This document shows positions 45,301-51,736 of a stretch of 61,585 nucleotides of DNA, in pieces (position 1 is the stretch's first letter; each line of letters begins with the position of its first letter). The stretch is taken from assembly GCF_001514205.1 (NCBI RefSeq), contig NZ_KQ948774.1, positions 270,167-331,751 of the forward strand. The letters are read 5' to 3'. Both the position numbers and the translations under genes were made by a program. The notes under the pieces are model-generated. The model saw nothing but the letters and a program-made list of their open reading frames with translations. It did no database searches and was not told the origin of the DNA. This DNA is from Streptomyces griseoruber. GTDB lineage: Bacteria; Actinomycetota; Actinomycetes; Streptomycetales; Streptomycetaceae.

Positions 45301-46344
45301 GTCACCGGGGACGATCTCGACGATCGTCACGCCCTGCAGCCCCTCGGAAGTCGCGAAGGCCGAGGTCGGAGGCACGATGCCGCCGTCCAGGACCACGAGC
45401 ACATGGGGCTGGTCCAGGACGGGCCGACCGTCTCGGCTGAACCGGGGGCGACCGTCGAGCCGGGACGTCAGCAGCTGTTCCAGCTCACCGAGGTCGTCAC
45501 CGAAGAGCCGACGGGTGCCGGAGCCGTCGAACTGGCCCGGTACCTGACAGTGCGGAAGCCACTTGGTCCAGTCCCAACGCGCCACAGCGCCGGGTGAGGC
45601 CACGACGGCGATCACCAGATCGTCGGGGGAGTGCAGGGAGGCCGCCTGGGCCACCAGGGCGCGAGCCGTCGACTGCGTGCAGCCGGCCTCACCCGAAAGA
45701 GTCATGTGATAGAAGGCGCGCAGCGACAACGCCACAGGCAGACTGTCGAGTTGGCCGTGCACAGCCAGGAAGCGCTGCATGGCGCCGGCGGAGAGCGGCT
45801 CCAACTCGTCGACCGGCGCGGTGTGCGGCGCGATCAGCGGGGTGGCCAGCTGCTGCGGCCCCAGACCGATCCGGACCTGTCCGAAGTCGCCGTCCCCGAC
45901 ACGGCGTTCCCATACCCGGCCGCCCTCGGCCACCAGCGCCCACAGCTGTTCCGGCGACGGGTGCAGGTACAGCTGGGCGTCACGCTGCTTGAGCGCGGTC
46001 CTGCGGACCGTACGGCGTGTCTGCGCGAGATAGCGGAGGTAGTCGCGGCGGACATCGGCCATTTGCCCCTGCGTACCTCGGCGATAGCGGACAATCTGCG
46101 AGACGACCATCGCCGCGGTCGAGACCAGCATCAGCACCCCCATGATCCGCATGAACGGGTGGGCGTTCGGCGACGCGAAGTAGAACACGACGGACGAGCC
46201 CATGCCGAGCGTCGGCAGGACCTGCATGAGCACGCCCTCCTGCTGCCCTCGCGGTAGTTCGGGAGGAGTCTCCAGATGCAGCTCGTCCACGGGCACTTCG
46301 GGCGGCAGGGTACGCGGCGGGCGCTTGACGACGATCTGGCTCAC
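42382..46344 (-). CDS. eccC: Type VII secretion protein EccC, single fused chain with three ATPase domains
   Basis: EccC is the FtsK/SpoIIIE-type motor of the T7SS. The 1320 residues include two N-terminal membrane helices (about 40-58 and 64-85) and three P-loop ATPase domains with Walker A at GATGSGKS (475-482), GGPQSGKS (832-839) and GESESGKT (1118-1125). Domain 1 has Walker B LVLVIDEF with the catalytic Glu589, while in domain 2 (FLVIDGW) and domain 3 (LFVIIDDY) the Glu is replaced by Gly and Asp, as in degenerate EccC domains that bind substrate signals. In some ESX loci the gene is split; here it is one chain. It heads the long reverse cluster. Confidence 0.96.
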   Translation of the reverse strand: MSQIVVKRPPRTLPPEVPVDELHLETPPELPRGQQEGVLMQVLPTLGMGSSVVFYFASPNAHPFMRIMGVLMLVSTAAMVVSQIVRYRRGTQGQMADVRRDYLRYLAQTRRTVRRTALKQRDAQLYLHPSPEQLWALVAEGGRVWERRVGDGDFGQVRIGLGPQQLATPLIAPHTAPVDELEPLSAGAMQRFLAVHGQLDSLPVALSLRAFYHMTLSGEAGCTQSTARALVAQAASLHSPDDLVIAVVASPGAVARWDWTKWLPHCQVPGQFDGSGTRRLFGDDLGELEQLLTSRLDGRPRFSRDGRPVLDQPHVLVVLDGGIVPPTSAFATSEGLQGVTIVEIVPGDLDQPRGDLSIVVRPERLWLDSGSGTIYEGEPDALSVPAAEALARQLAPLRMGSGGDDDEPLLANLDFTDLLGLGDAASVDVARTWRPRSTPERLRVPIGVGEDGQPVMLDLKEAAQDGMGPHGLCVGATGSGKSELLRTLVLGLAVTHSSETLNFVLADFKGGATFAGMSQMPHVAAVITNLSDDLTLVDRMGDAIRGELQRRQELLRAAGNYANIHDYEKARAAGAPLEALASLVLVIDEFSELLTAKPDFIDMFIQIGRIGRSLGVHLLLASQRLEEGRLRGLDTYLSYRIGLRTFSAAESRAALGVPDAYHLPSVPGSGYLKFGTDEMVRFKAAYVSGAYRPGAPETTQGRMPIERRPALFTATPVPMVHVEPDPAQAQAAARRDDDALADTVLDVVVQRLEGQGVPAHQVWLPPLDQAPTLDQLLPSLTVSAQRGLHAAEFTRLGGLTVPLGLVDKPFEQKRELLYADFSGAAGHMLIVGGPQSGKSTLLRTLVASFALTHTPHEVQLYCLDFGGGGLAAIADLPHVGGVASRLDPERVRRTVAEVAGILNRREQFFRANGVDSMGSYRRRRAAGEFAGEAWGDVFLVIDGWGSFKNDYEGLDGVVTDLAARGLGYGVHVVLSASRYMEVRAVLKDQVLGRLELRLGDAMDSEFDRKVAQSVPRGVPGRGQVPEKLHFMTAMPRIDSSAANEDLTDATAQLVQAVKGNWHGPAAPTVRLLPRKLAADQLPKGFEFPQHGIAIGIDEANLEPVFIDLDADPFFLVFGESESGKTNLLRLIAKQIAARYTPAEARIVVGDYRRTMLETVSEEHLLEYAPMASAMQVHMDAIRQFMEMRTPKPDITPQQLRDRSWWSGPQLFVIIDDYELVATHSGNPLSQLVDHLPFARDVGVKFIVARSAAGASRAMYESFMQRVKELGAQGVVLSGDPGEGDILGNVRGRPMPAGRGVFVSRKRGTSLIQVGLLPQRH

Positions 46345-46423
46345 CGGAGCTCAATCCCCCTGTACGGACGACTCGTTGCCCACCGGCACCCCCGTGGTGA
46401 CGGCCGCCGTCCGCTGTGGCCCG

Positions 46424-46461
46424 ATGCTACTTGTCAGCTCTGACATCACGGCCGGTAGGGT
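46424..46461. promoter_or_regulatory. Divergent eccC/eccD promoter region with palindrome TGTCAG-CT-CTGACA
   Basis: TGTCAGCTCTGACA (46432-46445) is a perfect palindrome around CT. It lies between a reverse-strand -10 (TAGCAT, read from 46429 to 46424) and a forward -10 (TAGGGT, 46456-46461); TTGTCA at 46431 may be the forward -35 but is 19 bases away. A factor bound here could block both genes. Confidence 0.45.
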
Positions 46462-46499
46462 GACGCCCGCAGCGTACGCATCCGCGAAGCAGGGGGTCA

Positions 46500-47975
46500 G
46501 TGAAGGTGAGTACGACCGCGGCGACAGGGTTCTGCCGAGTCACTGTCGTGGCGCCGGACAGCCGTATCGACGTGGCGCTTCCGGTGGACATCCCCGTCGC
46601 CGACGTCTATCCGGAGATCCTGCGGCTCACCGGGCAGACCCAGCCGGTCGGGGCCCCGACCGGCTACCACCTGGTGCGCCGCGACGGTCGCGTTCTGGAC
46701 GGCGCCCGGACCCTCGCGGACGAGCGGATCCTCGACGGTGACGTGCTCGCCCTGCGCCCGTTCGCGGAATCCCTGCCTCCGGCGGTCTATGACGACGTGT
46801 CGGACGCGGTCGCCTCCGCCGTGGCCCGTGACCGCCACCTGTGGAGCGACGACCTGCTGCGCACCGCCGGCCTCACCGGGGGGTCGCTGCTCCTGCTCAT
46901 GCTGGGGTTCGTCCTCTGGTACGCCGACCCCGTGCACCATGACATGAGCGGACTCGCCGGAGTCATCGCGGGCGGCTTCGGAGTGCTGCTGGCCGCCTTC
47001 GCGAGCGTACGCGCCCGTGTCTACGACGACCGCGGCTCGGCCGTCGCCCTGGGGCTCGGCGCGCTGCCGCTGCTCCTGCTCGCCGGCTCCGGGATCGTGT
47101 CGCCCGACCAGGGCCAGGGGCCGGGACGGCTCCAGTTCCTGCTCGGTTGCGTGACCGTCCTGGTCACCTCGGTCGTTCTGGTCGCGCTCACGCCCAGCGG
47201 GGACGCTCCCTTCGTGGCGACGACCTTCCTGTCGGCGGTGGGTGCTCTGGCCACGTTCGTGATGATCGTGACCGAGACGTCGGCGACCTCCGCCGCGGCC
47301 GTGTGCGCGCCGGTGTCGATCGGCCTCGTCGCCTTCCTGCCGGGACTCTCCGCACGGTTCGCCCGCCTGCCCATCGGGTACGCGTCGCCTCGCTCCGCCA
47401 CCCAGGACGACTTCGACCCCGACACGGCTCAGCCGGCGGACACCGAGGCGCTGGACGCCGAGCGCGTCGCCGCCCAGGCCAGGCGCGGCCACGAGATGTT
47501 GCTGGGTCTGGTGGGCGGTACGGCCGCGGTCGTCGTCGGCGCGGCCGCCGTACTCGGCTTCTCGGACAACGTCTGGGGCCGGCTGCTGGCTCTGACCACG
47601 GGCCTGGCCATGCTCATCCGCGCCCGTCTCTTCCGCTACACCTCGCAGGTCGTGTGCGTCCTCGGTGCCGGTATCGCCGCTGTCGCGCTGTTGCTGCTCG
47701 GCCTTGCGCTCAAGCCTCCCGCCGACGCGGTGACGGAGTTCGTCCTGCACGGCGACAGCGGCGCGCTCGACCTGCGCACCGCGTGGCTCACGGCGGCGAT
47801 CGCCGCCGGGGCCGCACTGATCACTTCGGTCGGGCTGATCGTCCCGAAGAAGGGTCTGTCGCCGTTCTGGGGCCGCTTCCTCGACCTCGCGGAGGGGACC
47901 GTCCTGCTCAGCCTCGTCCCGCTCTGCCTCGCCACAGTCGGCGCGCTGACCGCCGCGCGATCCCTCGCCGGTTAG
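46500..47975 (+). CDS. eccD: Type VII secretion protein EccD
   Basis: EccD forms the membrane barrel of the T7SS core. The 491 residues start with a ubiquitin-like (YukD-type) domain (about 8-92, RVTVVAPDSRIDVALPVDIP) followed by about eleven hydrophobic membrane segments with short loops, and a charged loop near residue 310 (DDFDPDTAQPADTEALDAER). GTG 46500 opens the coding region directly after the divergent promoter area; eccC lies on the other side. The next forward gene follows after 79 bases. Confidence 0.92.
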   Translation: MKVSTTAATGFCRVTVVAPDSRIDVALPVDIPVADVYPEILRLTGQTQPVGAPTGYHLVRRDGRVLDGARTLADERILDGDVLALRPFAESLPPAVYDDVSDAVASAVARDRHLWSDDLLRTAGLTGGSLLLLMLGFVLWYADPVHHDMSGLAGVIAGGFGVLLAAFASVRARVYDDRGSAVALGLGALPLLLLAGSGIVSPDQGQGPGRLQFLLGCVTVLVTSVVLVALTPSGDAPFVATTFLSAVGALATFVMIVTETSATSAAAVCAPVSIGLVAFLPGLSARFARLPIGYASPRSATQDDFDPDTAQPADTEALDAERVAAQARRGHEMLLGLVGGTAAVVVGAAAVLGFSDNVWGRLLALTTGLAMLIRARLFRYTSQVVCVLGAGIAAVALLLLGLALKPPADAVTEFVLHGDSGALDLRTAWLTAAIAAGAALITSVGLIVPKKGLSPFWGRFLDLAEGTVLLSLVPLCLATVGALTAARSLAG

Positions 47976-48054
47976 ACCGCCGCGAGCCCTGCCGGGCCGG
48001 CCGCAGCCCCCGGGAACCGGTCGTCGGCCCGAGAACCCAGTCAAAGGACCCCGC

Positions 48055-49587
48055 GTGAGCTTCGGCCCGCCTCCCTCCATGTACACCCAGTCCGCCCTCG
48101 CGGCGGAGACCCGCGAGCGCAACCGCCGCAAAACCTGGCTGCTGGGCCTGCTCGCACTCGTGCTCCTCGCCGCGCTCGGAACCGGCGGCTTGCTTCTTTG
48201 GGGCGGTGACGACACCGGTACGAGGGCGAAGGAACCCGCTCCCGCCCAAGGCCCCCTGGACATCCGCGAGACCGTCGAGAAACAACCCGCGAGCACGGTC
48301 GGCGCCATGGCCTTCCGTTTCTCCGTGGACGACCTGAGCCCCGGCGAGTCCTACCAGCTGCCCGGTATGTGGGCCACCGACAAGATCCTCGCCAAGGGCA
48401 TCAACAAGACCCTGGTCGGTTTCGCCCTGGGCACCGACGCCGCCCCCGGCGACGAGAAGTGGAAGCTCCCCCTCGACGGCCCGATCTGCGGCTACACCCG
48501 CCATGTCACCGGCGACAACCGCACCGCCGTGCTCTACGCCGGCAAGGACGAGGAGCACGCCCTCTGCGACCACGTGGTCTTCTTCGACCTCGACGACGGC
48601 AAGCAGGTCTGGTCGCACGAGTTCCCCGTCCACGGCATCGGCGCCGGCGCGGAGAAGCCGACGACCGACGCCCTCCAGGACACCCCGAGCGTGACCCTCA
48701 CCCACGACACGGTGGCCGTCACCTGGGGCGGCGGCACGCTCGCCTACGACATGGACCACGGCAAGCAGCGGTGGAGCACGAAGGCGACCGGCACCTGCCA
48801 CGACGACGGTGCCGCCGGCGGGGGCGCGCTGCTCGTCCGCCAGCGGTGCTGGAGCGGCGACAAGAACCTTCCGGTCGACAGCTGGGACCTCCTCACCTAC
48901 AAGATCCGCAAGGTGGACCCGCAGACCGGCCGCACCCGGTGGACGTACTCCGCCGCCAAGGGCATCCGCGCGGTCGATGTCCCCTCCACCGACCCCACCG
49001 TCCTCGCCGTCTCGGCCGGCGACACCGGCATCACCGAACTGCTCTCCCTCGACGACCACGGCAAGAACCGCGCCACGATCCGTCTCCGGAACGGCACCTA
49101 CGTCGGCGAATGCGCGCTCCAGGACGACTACACCGTCCTGGACTACTGCCCGACCGTCGCGGTCGGCGCCGGCCAGGTCTTCCTGCGCAGCAAGGACGAC
49201 CTCGCGAAGCACACCACCAACTGGGTCATCGGCTTCGACCTGGCCACCGGGAACACCACCCAGAAGTTCGAGTCCGGCCCCGACTCCCTGCTGATCCCCG
49301 TCGAGGTGAGCGGCGACCGGCTGCTCGCCCTGCGGGAGAGCCAGGACCGCATCTCACCCAACGCGCTCGTCGCGCTCGACCCGAGGACGGGCGAGGAGAA
49401 GCCCTTCTTCTCCTTCGGCCTGCCGCCCGAGGCGGAGAACTTCACCTCGATCGACTTCACCGACGTCCTCGTCGAGGACGGCCGCCTCTACTTCGGCGCC
49501 AAGTCCGTCACCGGCCCCGCCAAGGGCCAGCCGCGCTGGGTCTACGCGGTGCTCGGCATCGGGAGCAGCACGCTGAAGAACTCCTGA
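48055..49587 (+). CDS. Membrane-anchored PQQ-like beta-propeller protein
   Basis: A 510-residue protein with a short cytoplasmic N-terminus, one membrane helix (about 28-50, KTWLLGLLALVLLAALG) and an external domain with repeated beta-blade motifs such as FFDLDDGKQVWSHEF, AYDMDHGKQRWST, KVDPQTGRTRWTY and ALDPRTGEEKPF. This is the PQQ-like (WD-type) propeller fold, most probably without bound PQQ. It follows eccD in the same direction and may be a T7SS-associated surface protein or a scaffold. GTG 48055 follows CAAAGGAC. No terminator is evident before the repeat-rich stretch. Confidence 0.85.
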   Translation: MSFGPPPSMYTQSALAAETRERNRRKTWLLGLLALVLLAALGTGGLLLWGGDDTGTRAKEPAPAQGPLDIRETVEKQPASTVGAMAFRFSVDDLSPGESYQLPGMWATDKILAKGINKTLVGFALGTDAAPGDEKWKLPLDGPICGYTRHVTGDNRTAVLYAGKDEEHALCDHVVFFDLDDGKQVWSHEFPVHGIGAGAEKPTTDALQDTPSVTLTHDTVAVTWGGGTLAYDMDHGKQRWSTKATGTCHDDGAAGGGALLVRQRCWSGDKNLPVDSWDLLTYKIRKVDPQTGRTRWTYSAAKGIRAVDVPSTDPTVLAVSAGDTGITELLSLDDHGKNRATIRLRNGTYVGECALQDDYTVLDYCPTVAVGAGQVFLRSKDDLAKHTTNWVIGFDLATGNTTQKFESGPDSLLIPVEVSGDRLLALRESQDRISPNALVALDPRTGEEKPFFSFGLPPEAENFTSIDFTDVLVEDGRLYFGAKSVTGPAKGQPRWVYAVLGIGSSTLKNS

Positions 49588-50024
49588 ACAGGCACGGCCG
49601 GAAGACATCCCAACCACGAACGAACGGCAACCACCCCCCCCACCGACCGCCACCCCACCGCCACCGGGCGCCTGGCCCCAGGAGCGGGAGCCGGGGCGGA
49701 AATCGACGGCAAGGAGGCAGGACCCCCTGCTTCTGCCGTCCTCCGGCCTGGCGAGCACCGCCACCACGACCGGCGTCCTCGTCGTGGCACTGTGCCTGCC
49801 CGGAGGTCTGGTGTCGCTGCTGCGCCCGGTCCTCGACTGGACGGCCGGCCGGATCGGGCGCCTCTACGGCATCCCGCTCGCCGCCGCGGATACGGGCGTG
49901 GGAGCCGGGAGCCGGGAGCTCCCGCCCCGAGTCCCTCGCGGTCGGCTTCCGCCCCCGTCTCCCAGCGCACGGTCCCATTCCGTCGGCTTCGCCCTCGGCT
50001 CCTTGCCTCCGCCACCCCGTGCCC

Positions 50025-50124
50025 CTGGGGCCCGGCTCCACCGCCTGGGGCCCGGCTCCACCGCCTGGGGCCCGGCTCCACCGCCTGGGGCCCGGCTCCA
50101 CCGCCTGGGGCCCGGCTCCACCGC
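50025..50124. repeat. Five perfect copies of a 20-base tandem repeat
   Basis: The unit CTGGGGCCCGGCTCCACCGC is repeated five times without change (50025-50124). It holds the palindrome GGGGCCC/GGGCCC and continues into degenerate GGGCCCCGGCCCCACCACC copies up to about 50180. Confidence 0.92.
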
Positions 50125-50246
50125 CCCGGGCCCCGGCCCCACCACCCCGTGCCCCCGGGCCCCGGCCCCACCACCCCGGGCCTTGGCCTCAGCACCCCCC
50201 GGGCCATGGCCTCACCACCCTCGGGACCGGGCCCCTGCCCTCGTTT

Positions 50247-50302
50247 CCCGCCTCCCAGGACCTGGTCCCATTTTCCCGCCTCCCAGGACCTGGTCCCATT
50301 CC
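50247..50302. repeat. Two copies of a 28-base tandem repeat
   Basis: Units beginning CCCGCCTCCCAGGACCTGGT lie at 50247-50274 and 50275-50302, differing only in the last two bases. The sequence CCAGGACCTGG inside each is a palindrome. GGTCCCATTCCGTCG also occurs earlier, near 49971, so the region looks built by local duplication. Confidence 0.85.
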
Positions 50303-50500
50303 GTCGCCTCCCACCCCCGACTCCTGGCCCTGCCCGGCTCCGCCCGCGCCCGCACGCCCGGCCCCGCCCCCACCACGCCTCGGCCCCCACCACGCTCCGC
50401 CCCCACCACGCCTCGGCCCCGCGCCCCGTCCCAGCCTCCACTCCACTCCGCCCGGCACCACCCGCCCGGCCCAGCGCCACCCCACCCCAGCGCTCCTGCC

Positions 50501-50782
50501 CTACCCCCCCGCCCGCTCCCCCCGCTCCAGATCGAACTCCCCGTCCCGTGCCCCCAGCACGAACGCCCGCCATTCCCCCTCCGTGTAGCGCAGCACCGTG
50601 TCCGGATCCAGTGAGGACCGCATCGCCACCGCGCCGCCGGGCAGGTCCGCGATCTCGACGCGTTCCTCGTGCTCCTCGGTGCCCGGCGCGCACTTCCACT
50701 CGACGCCGGAGATGTCGAGCGCGTACAGCTCGTCCCGCTCGCGCTCCTTGCGCGCCTTCATCTCCGCTTCCGTCTCCGCCAT
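50501..50782 (-). CDS. DUF397 domain protein
   Basis: A 93-residue protein whose second half fits DUF397, a domain of small Streptomyces proteins often paired with XRE-type regulators (seen pattern: VEWKCAPG, VEIADLPGGAVAMRSSLDPD, GEWRAFVLGARDGEF). The N-terminal 20 residues are a charged helix rich in Glu and Arg/Lys. No helix-turn-helix partner lies beside it, so it is an orphan here. ATG 50782 is the likely start. Confidence 0.78.
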   Translation of the reverse strand: MAETEAEMKARKERERDELYALDISGVEWKCAPGTEEHEERVEIADLPGGAVAMRSSLDPDTVLRYTEGEWRAFVLGARDGEFDLERGERAGG

Positions 50783-51091
50783 GGCGCAGCGTCCCCTTCC
50801 CCACGTGCCGGCTTCCCGGCTTCGCTCCGTCTACGATCACCTGTCTACGATCCGAGCGTCACCCTAGTGGCCCCCTGCCCGTCGCCGAGGTGGTTCGGAT
50901 ACCCGGGCGAAGGTGCCCGCCACCTCCTGGTACCCTGGCTGTCGGCCGTTTGTGTACGCGCCCCCGGAGCCCTCCGTATCGAGGCACTGGAGGCCGCGCC
51001 CAGCGGATCTCCGCCTCCCGAGTTACGGAAGCCACCCCGAGAAGCAGACCGGGGGCACTCGGTGGCCACACACAGACCATGAGGAGTACGC
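50783..51091. other. Upstream region of rpsO
   Basis: No gene is seen in these 309 bases. TACCCT at about 50932-50937 could be a -10 box for rpsO, but no convincing -35 is found. GTACGCG and GAGGAGTACGC near 51078-51090 give the rpsO ribosome binding site. Confidence 0.5.
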
Positions 51092-51379
51092 GTGTCGCTC
51101 GACGCCGCTACGAAGAAGCAGATCATCGCCGAGTTCGGCCAGAAGGAGGGCGACACCGGCTCCCCCGAGGTCCAGGTCGCCATGCTCTCGCGTCGGATCT
51201 CCGACCTGACCGAGCACCTCAAGACCCACAAGCACGACCACCACTCCCGCCGGGGTCTGCTGATCCTGGTCGGCCAGCGTCGTCGCCTGCTGCAGTACCT
51301 GGCCAAGAAGGACATCCAGCGCTTCCGTGCGCTGGTCGACCGCCTCGGCATCCGCCGCGGTGCGGCCGGCGCCAAGTAA
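51092..51379 (+). CDS. rpsO: 30S ribosomal protein S15
   Basis: S15 is a primary 16S rRNA-binding protein of the small subunit platform. The 95 residues include the family's GDTGSPEVQVAMLSRRI and HKHDHHSRRGLLILVGQRRR segments. GTG 51092 follows GAGGAG. It is the first gene of the rpsO-pnp unit, as in many bacteria; a terminator and a large hairpin lie between the two genes, so pnp gets message from read-through as well as any promoter of its own. Confidence 0.98.
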   Translation: MSLDAATKKQIIAEFGQKEGDTGSPEVQVAMLSRRISDLTEHLKTHKHDHHSRRGLLILVGQRRRLLQYLAKKDIQRFRALVDRLGIRRGAAGAK

Positions 51380-51390
51380 GACGCCATGGA

Positions 51391-51426
51391 GGGAGCGGTT
51401 CCCGTTCTTGGGGGCCGCTCCCTTTT
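51391..51426 (+). terminator. rpsO terminator
   Basis: GGGAGCGGTTCCC (51391-51403) pairs with GGGGGCCGCTCCC (51410-51422, two G-T pairs) around a 6-base loop and is followed by TTTT. It starts 12 bases after the rpsO stop. Confidence 0.88.
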
Positions 51427-51510
51427 GCTGTACGTACGGAAACGTGCGGAGTGTGACCGCCCCTTTGTAGTGTGGTAGCACAACGCATGACGCACGACAC
51501 AGGGTGATGA

Positions 51511-51552
51511 CACCCAACGCGTCACACCCAACGCGTCACACCCGACGCATCA
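51511..51552. repeat. Three 14-base direct repeats in the pnp leader
   Basis: CACCCAACGCGTCA at 51511-51524 and 51525-51538 is identical, and CACCCGACGCATCA at 51539-51552 has two changes. They lie between the rpsO terminator and the long hairpin ahead of pnp. Confidence 0.75.
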
Positions 51553-51585
51553 CACACCGAACGAGGAGAAGCGCACCTAGCCGCC

Positions 51586-51646
51586 GCCGGTCCTCGGTAG
51601 TGGCCCCCGGGGGAAGCGAGCCCGGGGGCTTCGATCGAAGACCGGC
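51586..51646 (+). promoter_or_regulatory. Long branched hairpin in the rpsO-pnp spacer, likely RNase III site
   Basis: Outer stem GCCGGTC (51586-51592) with GACCGGC (51640-51646); inner stem GCCCCCGGG (51603-51611) with CCCGGGGGC (51621-51629); CTTCGATCGAAG (51629-51640) is itself a palindrome. In E. coli, and as I recall in S. coelicolor, the rpsO-pnp read-through RNA is cut by RNase III at such a hairpin. Confidence 0.7.
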
Positions 51647-51736
51647 CCGCACCGCACGGCGCGCATCTCCGCCACCGTCCCTCCGCCACACGGGCAGCAC
51701 GGGACGAAAAGACGACAAGTAACGGAGAAAACGCTA

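Larger units (their letters stand above)
49588..50500. other. Repeat-rich intergenic stretch without a convincing gene
   Basis: These 913 bases are extremely C-rich on the plus strand and hold two perfect or near-perfect tandem arrays plus degenerate copies. Several long open frames cross it on both strands, but their translations are low-complexity and the repeat periods (20 and 28 bases) break any reading frame. A short hydrophobic open stretch (about 49780-49880, LVSLLRPVLDWTAGRIGRLY) might be a remnant of a membrane protein gene; I cannot support it as a gene. Confidence 0.6.

Noticed and set aside
50025..50302. Possible CRISPR array from the repeated units
   Set aside because: The 20- and 28-base units are directly adjacent with no spacers, and no cas genes are present.
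49542..50840. Long frames on both strands through the repeat region
   Set aside because: The repeat periods of 20 and 28 are not multiples of three, so the same DNA is read in all frames; no protein can be selected there.
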